A stretch of DNA of 64,000 nucleotides, from the NCBI RefSeq assembly GCF_000381825.1, contig NZ_KB907131.1, forward strand, positions 1-64,000. The letters run 5' to 3'. Positions 19,693 through 28,574 of the stretch are shown piece by piece; position 1 is the stretch's first letter, and every line of letters begins with the position of its first letter. The notes beneath the pieces are model-generated. The model did no database searches. It was not told the DNA's origin and saw only the letters and a list, made by a program, of their open reading frames with translations. This stretch comes from Thioalkalivibrio sp. ALJT. Its GTDB lineage: Bacteria > Pseudomonadota > Gammaproteobacteria > Ectothiorhodospirales > Ectothiorhodospiraceae. Both the position numbers and the translations under genes were made by a program.

Positions 19693-20454
19693 ATGCAACG
19701 GCTGCGGGTGAAGGGCCCGCAGCCGTCGCGTGTGCCTGTGCCTGTGGTCGGGTCGCTGGCGGTACTGCTGATTGCGGGACTCGCACTGGGCGCAGGCTCG
19801 GCCTCGGCCGGGGAGCGCTATTCCCTGTTGGCGGGGCCACAATCCGGGGGTGTGCCGGAGGTGGCAGGGCTGCGTGACAGTCGTGGTGTGGCCGAACGCG
19901 AGTCCCGGTCGCGTTACCACCTCTCGGTGCGCAGCACGCAGGGTCGCTCGGCGCTGGACCAGATCGACACCGGCTTCGGCAGTCCGCGCCTGTTCGAGGC
20001 CGTCGGCGGTTACCGGCAGGAAATCGGGGGTGGCTTTGGCTACGGGCTGAACCTCGGGTTGGGCGCGGAAACCCGCTCGGACTGGAATGATCTCGGTCCG
20101 ACCAGCGAAACCACGGCCTACTTTACCGATTTCAGCTTCGGCCCCACTTTTGCCTCCGGTCGTTTTGAAAGTCAGTTTCGCGTGGGCCTGCGCCAGCCGC
20201 TGTCTGGCGAGGCAGACGGACTGAGTTTCGGTCACGGCGATCGTGCCCGCGACACGGCCCGGTCCATGGGCTACCTGAGTCTGGACGGGCGCCTGCGCCT
20301 GCAAAACCAGTCCGAGCTTTCCTTGAGCCTCTACTACGACGACTACTCCCTGAATGTCGCCGATGACTGGTTGGCGGACCGTCTGGAGTTCGAAGGGGCC
20401 AGCCGCGATCAGGTCTTGTCCGTGATCGGCCTGGAGATGGGCCTGACCTTCTGA
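19693..20454 (+). CDS. Predicted outer-membrane beta-barrel protein, hypothetical
   Basis: 253 aa. Signal peptide: basic start (MQRLRVKGPQPSR), hydrophobic core PVVGSLAVLLIAGLALGAG, cleavage after SASA. The mature chain shows alternating polar/hydrophobic strands (GGGFGYGLNLGLGAE, TAYFTDFSFGPTFASG, FESQFRVGLRQPL, YLSLDGRLRLQNQSELSLSLYYDDYS) and ends in Phe (LEMGLTF), as expected for an outer-membrane barrel. I do not recognise the family. ATG at 19693 gives the best signal peptide; a GTG at 19663 is possible. Monocistronic, with a TATAAT upstream. Confidence 0.75.
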   Translation: MQRLRVKGPQPSRVPVPVVGSLAVLLIAGLALGAGSASAGERYSLLAGPQSGGVPEVAGLRDSRGVAERESRSRYHLSVRSTQGRSALDQIDTGFGSPRLFEAVGGYRQEIGGGFGYGLNLGLGAETRSDWNDLGPTSETTAYFTDFSFGPTFASGRFESQFRVGLRQPLSGEADGLSFGHGDRARDTARSMGYLSLDGRLRLQNQSELSLSLYYDDYSLNVADDWLADRLEFEGASRDQVLSVIGLEMGLTF

Positions 20455-20605
20455 TTCCGCAGGCCTTTGCCGCGGAACCTCGCTGCTTCCAGCATTTCCG
20501 TGACGCCGGCTGCAGGTGCGCCGGTGGCCTTTCCGTGTGTGCCGGCTCCCTGCTAAACGCTCTGGATGCCTCCGCCGGGTCGTCGGGACGGGCGGCAACC
20601 GGGTG

Positions 20606-21502
20606 TTATCCGCGGGCGCGGGTCTGGACGGGGATCTCGGTGGCGAGTTCGTGCCAGGCCTGCAGGCGCTCCGCGGGAAGTTCGCCGGCGTCGATGGCGG
20701 CGCGAACCGCACAGCCCGGTTCGGTCTGGTGGCGACAGTCGCGGAAGCGGCAGGCCACGGCCCGTTCCGCGATGTCCGGGAAGCCGCGCTCCAGGGTGTC
20801 CATGGACGGGATCTCCGGCGTGAAGTCACGCACGCCGGGCGAGTCGATCCAGGCACCCCCGTTGGCCAGTGGATACCACTGTGCGGTGATTGTGGTATGG
20901 CGGCCCTCGCCGGAGGCAGCGAGGTCCCCGGTGGCCGGCGCTATGGCGTCGGCGATCCCGTATTGATCGAGCAGGGCGGCCACCAGCGAGGACTTCCCGA
21001 CGCCGGACTGACCGACCAGGATGTTGGTGTGCCCGGCCGCAGCCGCCGCCAGTTCGTCCAGCCCGTATCCGGTCCTGGCGGAGACGTACAGCGGGTCGAG
21101 ATCCAGTTCGCGATAGGCGGCCAGCCAGTCGGGGGGCTCGGCGGAGCCGGTATCCTGCTTGTTCACCAGCAGGCGCGGGCGCGCGGGGAGGTTCAGGACT
21201 GCGACCAGAAAGCGGTCGATGAGGTTACGCGACGGGGCGGGTTCCGGCGCGATCACGATCCATACGCAGTCAATGTTGGCGGCAATCACCTTGCGCCGTC
21301 CGAACCCGTCGCGCCGGACCAGGATGTTGTCGCGGTCGAGCTGGCGCGCGACCTCTTCGCCTGTTGTGTCCAGTTCCACGCGGTCGCCACAGGCGATGTC
21401 GCGGAAGCGCCGGTGCAGCCGCAGGCGTCGCGGTGGCTGGTGCTCCAACGCGATGTCGGCCATCTGGTTGTGGCGGGCGAAGACCCGGGCGACCCGGCTC
21501 AA
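20606..21502 (-). CDS. rsgA: Ribosome small subunit biogenesis GTPase RsgA
   Basis: 298 aa. Circularly permuted GTPase: G4-type LLVNKQD (111-117) precedes the P-loop GQSGVGKSS (164-172) and DSPGVRDF; a C-terminal zinc knuckle has CRFRDCRHQTEPGC. Helps mature the 30S subunit. The start is most likely TTG at 21502 with CGGAG upstream, giving MSRVARVFARHN; the first ATG, 13 codons later, would cut into the OB domain. It follows phhB by 21 nt. Confidence 0.93.
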   Translation of the reverse strand: MSRVARVFARHNQMADIALEHQPPRRLRLHRRFRDIACGDRVELDTTGEEVARQLDRDNILVRRDGFGRRKVIAANIDCVWIVIAPEPAPSRNLIDRFLVAVLNLPARPRLLVNKQDTGSAEPPDWLAAYRELDLDPLYVSARTGYGLDELAAAAAGHTNILVGQSGVGKSSLVAALLDQYGIADAIAPATGDLAASGEGRHTTITAQWYPLANGGAWIDSPGVRDFTPEIPSMDTLERGFPDIAERAVACRFRDCRHQTEPGCAVRAAIDAGELPAERLQAWHELATEIPVQTRARG

Positions 21503-21523
21503 GCCGGGGCTCCGGGGCAGGGG

Positions 21524-21859
21524 TTACTCGAACAGGGCATCAATACGCGCGGCGCAGATGAAGTCGTTATCGCTGAGACCGCCGATGGCATGGGTGGAGA
21601 ATTCGACTGCGCATCGGTTATAGCCCACCGCCAGGTCGGGGTGGTGGTCTTCGGTGTGTGCAATCCAGGCGACCGCGTTCACGAATGCCATGGTTTCGTG
21701 GTAGTTCTTGAACTTGAAGCAGCGCTGGATGCTTCTGCCGGCTTCGTCGAGGCCCCAGCCAGCGGCAAGCTGACCAAGGGCGCGCTCGGCGTCGGCCCGC
21801 GGCATTGGGTCGGTGAAGCCCTCGCAGGACTGACAGTGGCGAGTCTTGAAGTCACTCAT
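21524..21859 (-). CDS. phhB: 4a-hydroxytetrahydrobiopterin dehydratase (PCD/DCoH)
   Basis: 111 aa. Carries the family signature with NAVAWIAHTEDHHPDLAVGYN (PCD histidines) and the FKFKNYHETMAFVNAVA segment. It dehydrates 4a-carbinolamine pterin; in bacteria without phenylalanine hydroxylase it may serve molybdopterin or general pterin recycling. The ATG overlaps the cytochrome gene stop by 8 nt, so they are translationally coupled. Preceded by GGAGT. Confidence 0.93.
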   Translation of the reverse strand: MSDFKTRHCQSCEGFTDPMPRADAERALGQLAAGWGLDEAGRSIQRCFKFKNYHETMAFVNAVAWIAHTEDHHPDLAVGYNRCAVEFSTHAIGGLSDNDFICAARIDALFE

Positions 21860-22172
21860 CGAACTGATAGTACTCCGCGTTGAGATAGGTGACCACGGCA
21901 TCCACCTCGTCGTCGAACCAGTTGGTTCCGAGATTGACATTGCAGTTGTTTACCTGCGCGACGAGTTCGGGATGCGAGCCGACCATGCGGTTATCGCGGG
22001 TGTACAGCCCGGAGCCGTCGCCCCCGACCATGTCGGCATGGCAACTGATGCAGTTGTCGGCGTGCAGTTGCTGTCCTGCGCGAATATCGTCGGCCAGCGC
22101 GGCCTGGGCGCCGGTCAGGCTCAGGACCAGCGCGGCGGTGCTGGCGGTAATGGGTGCTTGGGTGCGTCGCAT
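21852..22172 (-). CDS. Small periplasmic mono-haem cytochrome c
   Basis: 106 aa. Signal peptide (MRRTQAPITASTAALVLSLTGAQAALA), then haem motif C41-IS-C44-H45; Met63 in NRMVGSHPEL is a likely axial ligand. Reads as a cytochrome c class I or short cytochrome c5-like electron carrier, with an unusual acidic C-terminus (TYLNAEYYQFDE). Start has a strong AAAGGAGGGA. First gene of a cytochrome-phhB-rsgA transcript. Partner enzyme unknown. Confidence 0.9.
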   Translation of the reverse strand: MRRTQAPITASTAALVLSLTGAQAALADDIRAGQQLHADNCISCHADMVGGDGSGLYTRDNRMVGSHPELVAQVNNCNVNLGTNWFDDEVDAVVTYLNAEYYQFDE

Positions 22173-22297
22173 CGTTCCCTCCTTTTGGCGGGGGTTGAGA
22201 TCCGGGACACAGGTCCCGGAGTCATGATGATAGACTCCCGCCGCAGATGAAAGGTCCGGGCCAGTGCGCGAGGACCGGTGCCGAAGGAGTAGATTGC

Positions 22298-22861
22298 ATG
22301 GCCGTGAACGCCGAAAACCTGATCTGGATCGACCTCGAGATGACCGGTCTGGAACCACAGACCGATCGCATTCTGGAGGTGGCGACCATCGTTACCGACA
22401 AGCACCTGAATATCCTCGCGGAAGGCCCGGTAGTGGCGGTTTACCAGCCAGCCGAGGTGCTGGAGGGCATGGACGCCTGGAATCAGCGCACCCACGGGAA
22501 CTCGGGGCTGATCGAGCGCGTGCGCAACAGTGCGGTGGAAATCCGTGATGCGGAACGGGCTACGCTGGAATTCCTGGCGCAGTACGTGCCCAAAGGGGCA
22601 TCGCCGATGTGCGGCAATTCGATTTGCCAGGATCGGCGTTTCATGGCACGTCTGATGCCCGAGCTGGAGCAATACTTTCACTACCGCAACCTGGATGTCT
22701 CCACATTGAAGGAGCTGGCACGGCGCTGGGCCCCGGATGTGATTGCGCAGCTGCGCAAGAATGCCTCGCATCAGGCGCTGCAGGATATTCGTGATTCCAT
22801 TGATGAGCTGCGCCTGTATCGCGAGCGCTTTATCCAGCTGCCGCCAGCCTCCCAGAACTGA
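22298..22861 (+). CDS. orn: Oligoribonuclease
   Basis: 187 aa. DEDDh 3'-5' exoribonuclease that degrades 2-5-mer RNA and pGp[26 protein letters not shown] at the N-terminus, later [12 protein letters not shown] and the final [14 protein letters not shown] with His and Asp. ATG at 22298 is preceded by GAAGGAGTAG. Divergent from the cytochrome operon. pGpG turnover links it to the c-di-GMP enzymes elsewhere in the window. Confidence 0.97.
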   Translation: MAVNAENLIWIDLEMTGLEPQTDRILEVATIVTDKHLNILAEGPVVAVYQPAEVLEGMDAWNQRTHGNSGLIERVRNSAVEIRDAERATLEFLAQYVPKGASPMCGNSICQDRRFMARLMPELEQYFHYRNLDVSTLKELARRWAPDVIAQLRKNASHQALQDIRDSIDELRLYRERFIQLPPASQN

Positions 22862-22925
22862 GCCGGTTCTCGGGCACCCGCCAGTGCCCGCACTCGACTT
22901 TCGACCCTCCTTCGTTCGCCGTTGG

Positions 22926-23099
22926 GTGTCCCGCGTGGCATTGATTTGCGCCTGCCTGCTGGTGGTAGGACCTGCCACAGCAGCGCAGGCGGTGGACCGT
23001 GGGCATGCCAGGCCCCCGATGCCTAAGCACGCCAGGCCACAACAAGGCAGGCGGCGGACCGAGGGCACCACGAAGCCCGCGTGCCGGTCGAGCGGCTAG
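22926..23099 (+). CDS. Possible small secreted peptide, uncertain
   Basis: 57 aa from a GTG. The first 22 residues (MSRVALICACLLVVGPATAAQA) look like a signal peptide, followed by a basic, proline-rich tail (VDRGHARPPMPKHARPQQGRR). No ribosome-binding site of note, no family recognised, and the 3' end overlaps the nadC stop region on the other strand. It may be chance coding; kept because the signal peptide is well formed. Confidence 0.25.
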   Translation: MSRVALICACLLVVGPATAAQAVDRGHARPPMPKHARPQQGRRRTEGTTKPACRSSG

Positions 23100-24004
23100 T
23101 CCAGGCGCAGGGAGTAGTCGACCGCGTGCAGATGTTTGGTCAGCGCACCCACGGAGATGTAATCCACGCCCGTGGCCGCCACCTGCACCAGGGTCTCCGG
23201 AGTGATGCCCCCGGATGCCTCGGAGACGGCCTGCCCGCGGATACGCCGCACCGCTTCGATCAGGTCCTCCCGCGCGAGTTCGTCGAGCATGATCACGTCG
23301 GCGCCGGCCGCCAGGGCCTGGTCCACCTCGTCCAGGGTTTCGGTTTCCACCTCGATCCAGCGCCCGGCGCCCAGCTCGCGGGCGCGTGCGACGGCCGCGG
23401 CGATGGAGCCGCAGGCGGCGATGTGGTTTTCCTTGATCAGGACTGCATCCCACAGCGCCAGGCGGTGGTTGTAGCCGCCGCCGCAACGCACTGCGTATTT
23501 CTGCCCGTGGCGCAGCCCCGGGAGGGTCTTGCGGGTGTCCAGGATGCGGCTCTCGGTGCCCTCCAGACGAGCGACCCAGCGCGCGGTTTCGCTGGCGGTT
23601 CCGGACAGAGTCTGAAGCAGGTTCAGGGCCGCCCGTTCGGCGGCCAGGACGGCTCGGGCCGGCCCCTCGAGGGTCGCGATCACCCGGGGTTCGCCTTCCA
23701 CGGTTACCCGGGCGCCCTCGGGTACCTGCCAGTCGATGCGGGTCTCCGGCGCTAGGCGGGTGAACACGCGTTCGAACCACGCCTGGCCGCAGACGATCGT
23801 GGGCTCTTTGAGCAGCAGCGTGGCGCGCGCGACGCGCTCGGCCGGGACCAGGGCGGCGGTGAGGTCGCCGTCCAGACCGTTGGGGCCCAGGTCCTCCGCG
23901 AGGGCGGTCTCGACCTCGCGCACGAGCATGGCGGCATCGGGCCGCGCCGGGCCCTGGGCGAACGGGTCGCTGAGGCTGTCTGCGACAGGGGCTTTATCCG
24001 TCAT
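23096..24004 (-). CDS. nadC: Nicotinate-nucleotide pyrophosphorylase (quinolinate phosphoribosyltransferase)
   Basis: 302 aa. NAD biosynthesis: quinolinate + PRPP to nicotinate mononucleotide. Seen: EDLGPNGLDGDLTAALVP, LLQTLSGTASETARWV, ILDTRKTLPGLRHGQKYAVRCGGG and HRLALWDAVLIKENH, all typical NadC segments; ends SVGALTKHLHAVDYSLRLD. Start ATG overlaps the upstream symporter stop by 11 nt. Confidence 0.97.
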   Translation of the reverse strand: MTDKAPVADSLSDPFAQGPARPDAAMLVREVETALAEDLGPNGLDGDLTAALVPAERVARATLLLKEPTIVCGQAWFERVFTRLAPETRIDWQVPEGARVTVEGEPRVIATLEGPARAVLAAERAALNLLQTLSGTASETARWVARLEGTESRILDTRKTLPGLRHGQKYAVRCGGGYNHRLALWDAVLIKENHIAACGSIAAAVARARELGAGRWIEVETETLDEVDQALAAGADVIMLDELAREDLIEAVRRIRGQAVSEASGGITPETLVQVAATGVDYISVGALTKHLHAVDYSLRLD

Positions 24005-25385
24005 GACGATCCGGTATCGGGCGCCGCTGCACGTAGTCGTCGCGCAGCTTCTTCACCAGGCCGGCGAGCAGGATCAGCGCGATCAGGTTGGGCGCGGCCA
24101 TCAGGATGTTGGCGATGTCGGAGAAGTTCCAGACCACGCCCAGCGGGATGGTGGCGCCGATCACGATCAGGATCACGAACACGATGCGGTAGGGCATGAC
24201 GGCACCCTCGCCGAACAGGAAGTAGGCCGAACGGTCGCCGTAGTAGGACCAGGCAATCATGGTGGAGAAGGCGAACAGCATCAGGCTGATGCCCACCAGC
24301 ATGGCGCCGAACGGACCCAGCGTGGAGCTGAATGCGGTGGCGGTCAGCGAAGCGCCGACCACGTCGTCGGCACGGTCGATGTAGGCGCCGGTCACGACAA
24401 TGGCCAGCCCGGTGAGGGTGCAGACCACGATGGTGTCGATGAACGGCTCCAGCATGGCCACCGAGCCTTCGCGCGGCGGATCGCCGTTCTTGGCCGCGGC
24501 GTGGGCCATGGCGGAGGAACCCAGGCCCGCCTCGTTGGAGAACATGCCGCGCGCGACGCCGTACTGGATGGCGAGCCCAATGGCGCCGCCGCCGGCGGCC
24601 CACGGGTTCAGGGCCAGGTTCAGGATGGTGGCGACCGCGGCCGGGACGGCCTCGATATTGGCGACGATCACCACAAACGCACCGAGCATGTACACCACGG
24701 CCATGAACGGAACGATGGCCGAGGCGATCATCGCGATGCGTTTGACCCCGCCGATAATCACCAGCGCGACGAGTACGGCCATGGTCAGGCCGATGATCAG
24801 CGCCATCCAGCCCATGATGTCGTCATCGGCGCGCAGGTCCGGCACGATGAAGGTCAGGCCGTCGACCACCGAGTTGGCCTGCACCATGTTGCCGATGCCG
24901 AACGAGGCGATCAGCGTGAAGGCGGCGAACAGGATCGCCATCTTCTTCATGTTCAGCCCGTGCAGCAGCGTGAACATCGGGCCGCCGGCGATGCTGCCGT
25001 CCGGGGCGATCTCGCGGTAGCGCACGGCCAGGGTGGTCTCGGCAAACTTGGTGGCCATGCCGAAAAAGGCGGTTACCCACATCCAGAACAGGGCGCCGGG
25101 GCCGCCGAGCGCGATGGCCGTGGCCACGCCGGCGATGTTCCCGGTGCCGATCGTGCCCGAAAGGGCGGTCGACAGCGCCTGGAACGGCGAGATCTGGCCG
25201 TTGCCGCCACTGCGGCCGTCGGTGCCGCGCAGCGCGCGCCAGCCCTCGCGGAATGCGACGACCTGCACCAGGCCGAGACGAATGGTGAGGTAGAGCCCCG
25301 TGCCCAGTAGCAGGATCAGCGTGATGGGGTTGCCCCAGAGCAGGCCGGCGGTGTCGCCGAGGAACTGGTCGATGGTGTCGAGCAT
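23994..25385 (-). CDS. Alanine/glycine:cation symporter family protein (AGCS)
   Basis: 463 aa, about 11 membrane helices. Family signatures: ALSTALSGTIGTGNIAGVATAIALGGPGALFWMW and GGPMFTLLHG, plus FSNEAGLGSSAMAHAAA. Imports alanine, glycine or related amino acids with sodium or protons at the inner membrane. Overlaps nadC. Linkage to a glycine-rich metabolism nearby (gcv operon at 26.9 kb) makes glycine a plausible substrate, but specificity cannot be read. Confidence 0.93.
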   Translation of the reverse strand: MLDTIDQFLGDTAGLLWGNPITLILLLGTGLYLTIRLGLVQVVAFREGWRALRGTDGRSGGNGQISPFQALSTALSGTIGTGNIAGVATAIALGGPGALFWMWVTAFFGMATKFAETTLAVRYREIAPDGSIAGGPMFTLLHGLNMKKMAILFAAFTLIASFGIGNMVQANSVVDGLTFIVPDLRADDDIMGWMALIIGLTMAVLVALVIIGGVKRIAMIASAIVPFMAVVYMLGAFVVIVANIEAVPAAVATILNLALNPWAAGGGAIGLAIQYGVARGMFSNEAGLGSSAMAHAAAKNGDPPREGSVAMLEPFIDTIVVCTLTGLAIVVTGAYIDRADDVVGASLTATAFSSTLGPFGAMLVGISLMLFAFSTMIAWSYYGDRSAYFLFGEGAVMPYRIVFVILIVIGATIPLGVVWNFSDIANILMAAPNLIALILLAGLVKKLRDDYVQRRPIPDRHDG

Positions 25386-25555
25386 CGCAGGGTCCTTGTC
25401 GTCCGGGTTAGGTTGCAGCGGCGCTGGTGGAAAACTCTACCGCGCGCAGCCGGCGTTTACGATAGGTTCGGGCGAACGCGGCGATAGTGCACGTCTGTGG
25501 ATTGTGGGGGGCTCACGTGGCTCAATAAGCATGGATTGACCATCAAGGACGACAC

Positions 25556-26476
25556 ATGAGCCAGCCTTCACCCTCCGTGAACGAGCACGATCACGGCAAG
25601 CCGGTACCCCGGATCTTTCTGATTGGCTCATTGGTTGTCCTGGCCGTGTTTATCTGGCTGGTCAGTCTGTTGTGGCCTTTGCTCGAGGGGCGTCTGACAG
25701 GGCTGAGCACCTTGCAGATCGGTGTGCTGGCCAGCCTGGTGGCGGGTCTGATGACCGCCGTCGGTGCGCTCCCGATCTTCTTCCTGCGCCGGATCAGCCA
25801 GTCGGTGGAGGACGCGATGATGGGCTTCGGGGCCGGGGTTATGCTGTCCGCCACTGCCTTCGAACTGGTACTGCCTTCGGTGGAGCAGGCCGAGGCGCAG
25901 TACGGTGGTGTTGGCATGGCGATCCTGGTGCTGTCGGTGGGCATGGCGCTCGGGGGCGGCGCACTGCTCGCCTTGCACAAATGCGTGCCGCACGAGCATT
26001 TCCATATCGGCCCGCAGAGCGGGGCCGACCCGGCGAAGATCCGGCGGGTGTGGCTGTTCATCTTTGCGATCGCCCTGCACAACCTCCCGGAGGGGCTGGC
26101 GGTCGGGGTGGGCTTCGGCGGCGAGGAGGTCTCCGATGGCGTGACGCTGGCGATCGCGATCGGTCTGCAGAACATGCCCGAGGGGCTGGTGGTGGCGATC
26201 GCGCTGCTGTCGCTGGGCTACAGCAAGTGGGCTGCCTTCGGCGTGACGCTGCTGACCGGGCTGGTACAGCCGATCGGCGGGTTGATCGGGGCGGGCGCGA
26301 TCACGCTGATGGAGTTTCTGCTGCCCTGGGGACTGGCGTTCGCGGCGGGGGCGATGTTGTTCGTGATCAGCCACGAGATTATCCCGGAGTCGCACCGAAA
26401 GGGGCACGAGGCTCAGGCGACCGTGGGTGTGCTGGTCGGGTTCGTGGCGCTGATTGCGATCGATCTGGCGTTGTAG
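25556..26476 (+). CDS. ZIP family metal transporter
   Basis: 306 aa, eight predicted helices. Both metal-site helices are present: ALHNLPEGLAVGVGFG and IGLQNMPEGLVVAIAL. A short His-rich N-terminus and a KCVPHEHFHIG loop may bind metal. Gene starts 170 bp from, and divergently to, the AGCS gene. Substrate zinc, iron or manganese; the ZnuABC system at 36-38 kb is separate. Confidence 0.92.
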   Translation: MSQPSPSVNEHDHGKPVPRIFLIGSLVVLAVFIWLVSLLWPLLEGRLTGLSTLQIGVLASLVAGLMTAVGALPIFFLRRISQSVEDAMMGFGAGVMLSATAFELVLPSVEQAEAQYGGVGMAILVLSVGMALGGGALLALHKCVPHEHFHIGPQSGADPAKIRRVWLFIFAIALHNLPEGLAVGVGFGGEEVSDGVTLAIAIGLQNMPEGLVVAIALLSLGYSKWAAFGVTLLTGLVQPIGGLIGAGAITLMEFLLPWGLAFAAGAMLFVISHEIIPESHRKGHEAQATVGVLVGFVALIAIDLAL

Positions 26477-26528
26477 AGCGGCAGGCTGGCAAACCGGTGG
26501 CGGAAAGGCGGCGCCGTTGGTCCGGGCT

Positions 26529-26557
26529 TTCGCTCGGGAGATATTTTGGTCTACAAT
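26529..26557 (+). promoter_or_regulatory. Candidate promoter of the glycine riboswitch/gcv operon
   Basis: TACAAT at 26552-26557 as -10 box with TTCGCT 17 nt upstream as a weak -35. Placed about 35-40 nt before the first aptamer. Confidence 0.4.
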
Positions 26558-26594
26558 TAGTTTCGTCTGCGGGAGGCTGACAGCGCCCGCACAC

Positions 26595-26800
26595 CGTTCT
26601 GGAAGAGTTCTGCAATCGCGAGTGCGATGAGCAGACGCCGAAGGCGCAACACCCGCCCGGAATCGCTCAGGCTACCGGACCGGAACGGTGCAGAAGACAC
26701 ACTCTGGAGAGCGGCCGGCGACGGCCCACCGAAGGGGGCGGCCCTGCAGCGGATAATCGCTGGCACGGCGCAAACTCTCAGGTTTCAGGACAGAGGGGCG
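26595..26800 (+). promoter_or_regulatory. Tandem glycine riboswitch (two aptamers)
   Basis: Two successive aptamers show the family landmarks: aptamer 1 (about 26595-26692) GGAAGAG, GCCGAAGGCGCAA, and CTCAGG; aptamer 2 (about 26699-26800) GGAGAGC, ACCGAAGGGGGC, then AAACTCTCAGG...GGACAGAGGGG. The leader precedes gcvT and the terminator at 26795-26835. Glycine binding by tandem aptamers switches gcv genes on; here anti-termination is expected. Confidence 0.93.
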
Positions 26801-26835
26801 GCCAGCAGATGATCCCTGCTGGCCGCCCCTTTTTT
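26795..26835 (+). terminator. Expression-platform terminator of the glycine riboswitch
   Basis: GGGGCGGCCAGCAG (26795-26808) pairs perfectly with CTGCTGGCCGCCCC (26816-26829), 7-nt loop, followed by TTTTTT. Its 5' arm overlaps the end of aptamer 2 (CAGAGGGG), so ligand binding can prevent its formation. Confidence 0.9.
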
Positions 26836-26919
26836 ATGCCCGGCGCCGGGGCCGGGACTCGCGGTTCCACTGGCACGGCCGGGGGGCCGACCACGATACG
26901 GACGCAAGGCGGGACCACC

Positions 26920-28023
26920 ATGACGACGTTGAAGACAACTCCTCTCCATGCCGCGCATCAGCGCGCGGGGGCCAAGCTGGTCGACTTTGCTGGCTGGGAA
27001 ATGCCCTTGCATTACGGCTCCCAGATGGAGGAGCACAAGATGGTGCGCGCTGGGGCCGGTATGTTCGATGTTTCGCACATGCAGGTTGTCGATATCCACG
27101 GTCCCCGGGCGCAGGCCTTTCTGCGTTACCTGTTGGCCAACGATGTCGCCAAGCTGAAGACCGAGGGGCGTGCCCTGTACAGCTGCATGCTGAATGCGGA
27201 CGGCGGCGTGATCGACGACCTGATCATCTACTGGACCGGCGGCACGAATTACCGCGCCGTGGTCAACGCCGCGACTGCCGAGGGCGATATTGCCCACATG
27301 CAGCAGGTCGCGAAGGACTTCGACGTGCACGTCGAGCCGCGCCCGGAGTTCGCGCTGATCGCGATCCAGGGACCGCAGGCGGTGGAGAAGACCCTGCCGC
27401 TGCTGCCGGAGGACCTGCGTGGCGCCGGGGATCTCAAGCCGTTCTCTGCGGTCTGGAATGACACCTGGTTCGTCGCCCGCACCGGCTACACCGGCGAGGA
27501 CGGCTTCGAGGTGATGCTGCCGGCGGAGCAGGCCGAAGGCTTCTGGGAACAGCTGAAGACCGCCGGCGTGAACCCCATTGGCCTGGGTGCGCGGGACACC
27601 CTGCGGCTGGAGGCCGGCATGAACCTCTACGGCACGGACATGGACGACCGGACCAATCCGCTGACCGCGAATCTCGGCTGGACCATCGCCCTGAAGGATG
27701 CCGAGCGTGACTTCATCGGCCGCAGGGCCATTGAGCAGTGGAAGGCCGAGGGTGTGCCGGAGCGCATGGTCGGGCTGGTACTGGAGGGTCGTGGCGTGCT
27801 GCGTGGCGGCACCCGGATCGAGACCCCGGTCGGTGATGGCGTGGTCACCTCTGGCAGTTTCTCGCCGAGCCTGGGCGTATCCATTGCGTTCGCGCGCATC
27901 CCGGCTGCGGTGGACGCCGCGGAACTGCAGGCCGATATTCGCGGTCGCAAGCTGCCGGTGCGAGTGGTCAAGCCCGTGTTCGTGCGTAACGGCGAGCCGC
28001 AGGTCGAACTGCCGAAAAACTGA
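26920..28023 (+). CDS. gcvT: Glycine cleavage system T protein (aminomethyltransferase)
   Basis: 367 aa. Transfers the methylene of lipoyl-bound aminomethyl to tetrahydrofolate, releasing ammonia. Begins [32 protein letters not shown]; includes [22 protein letters not shown] and [19 protein letters not shown] at 26920 has GGCGGGA upstream. First gene after the riboswitch; about 75 nt to gcvH. Confidence 0.97.
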   Translation: MTTLKTTPLHAAHQRAGAKLVDFAGWEMPLHYGSQMEEHKMVRAGAGMFDVSHMQVVDIHGPRAQAFLRYLLANDVAKLKTEGRALYSCMLNADGGVIDDLIIYWTGGTNYRAVVNAATAEGDIAHMQQVAKDFDVHVEPRPEFALIAIQGPQAVEKTLPLLPEDLRGAGDLKPFSAVWNDTWFVARTGYTGEDGFEVMLPAEQAEGFWEQLKTAGVNPIGLGARDTLRLEAGMNLYGTDMDDRTNPLTANLGWTIALKDAERDFIGRRAIEQWKAEGVPERMVGLVLEGRGVLRGGTRIETPVGDGVVTSGSFSPSLGVSIAFARIPAAVDAAELQADIRGRKLPVRVVKPVFVRNGEPQVELPKN

Positions 28024-28097
28024 ATCGAGGACTGCCTCATGCTGCCTGTGGCGGACTACACTGCGCAGGCGGGATCCAAACGAAAAAGGAAGACGTC

Positions 28098-28490
28098 ATG
28101 AGCGAAGCACCGAAGGACCTGAAGTACACCAAGAGCCACGAGTGGGTGCGCAGCGAGGCCGATGGCAGCGTGACCGTGGGTATTACCGATCACGCGCAGG
28201 AACTGCTGGGCGATCTGGTGTTCGTCGAGGCCCCGGAAACGGGCAGCAGCCTCGAGGCCGGTTCGGCCTGTGCGACCGTGGAATCGGTCAAGGCTGCCTC
28301 GGATATCTATGCGCCGATTTCCGGCGAGGTGACCGAGATCAACGAAGAGCTGGCCGACAGCCCGGAGAAGGTCAACGAGTCGCCCTTTGAGGACGGCTGG
28401 CTGTTCAAGGTGAAGCCCTCCGATGCCGGCGAGCTGGACGCCCTGATGGACGCGGATGCCTATGCCGCGCACGTCGAGGCCGAATCCTGA
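28098..28490 (+). CDS. gcvH: Glycine cleavage system H protein (lipoyl carrier)
   Basis: 130 aa. Lipoyl site at Lys65 in [15 protein letters not shown]. Shuttles the aminomethyl group between P, T and L proteins. ATG with GGAAGACGTC upstream. Followed 84 nt later by gcvPA. Confidence 0.98.
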   Translation: MSEAPKDLKYTKSHEWVRSEADGSVTVGITDHAQELLGDLVFVEAPETGSSLEAGSACATVESVKAASDIYAPISGEVTEINEELADSPEKVNESPFEDGWLFKVKPSDAGELDALMDADAYAAHVEAES

Positions 28491-28574
28491 GCGTAGCTGT
28501 GCATCATCGGTCCCGGCCGCGTCCGGCTGGGACCCAACCGAAGTTCGCCGCAATCGGCGAAAGCGAGACCTGAC

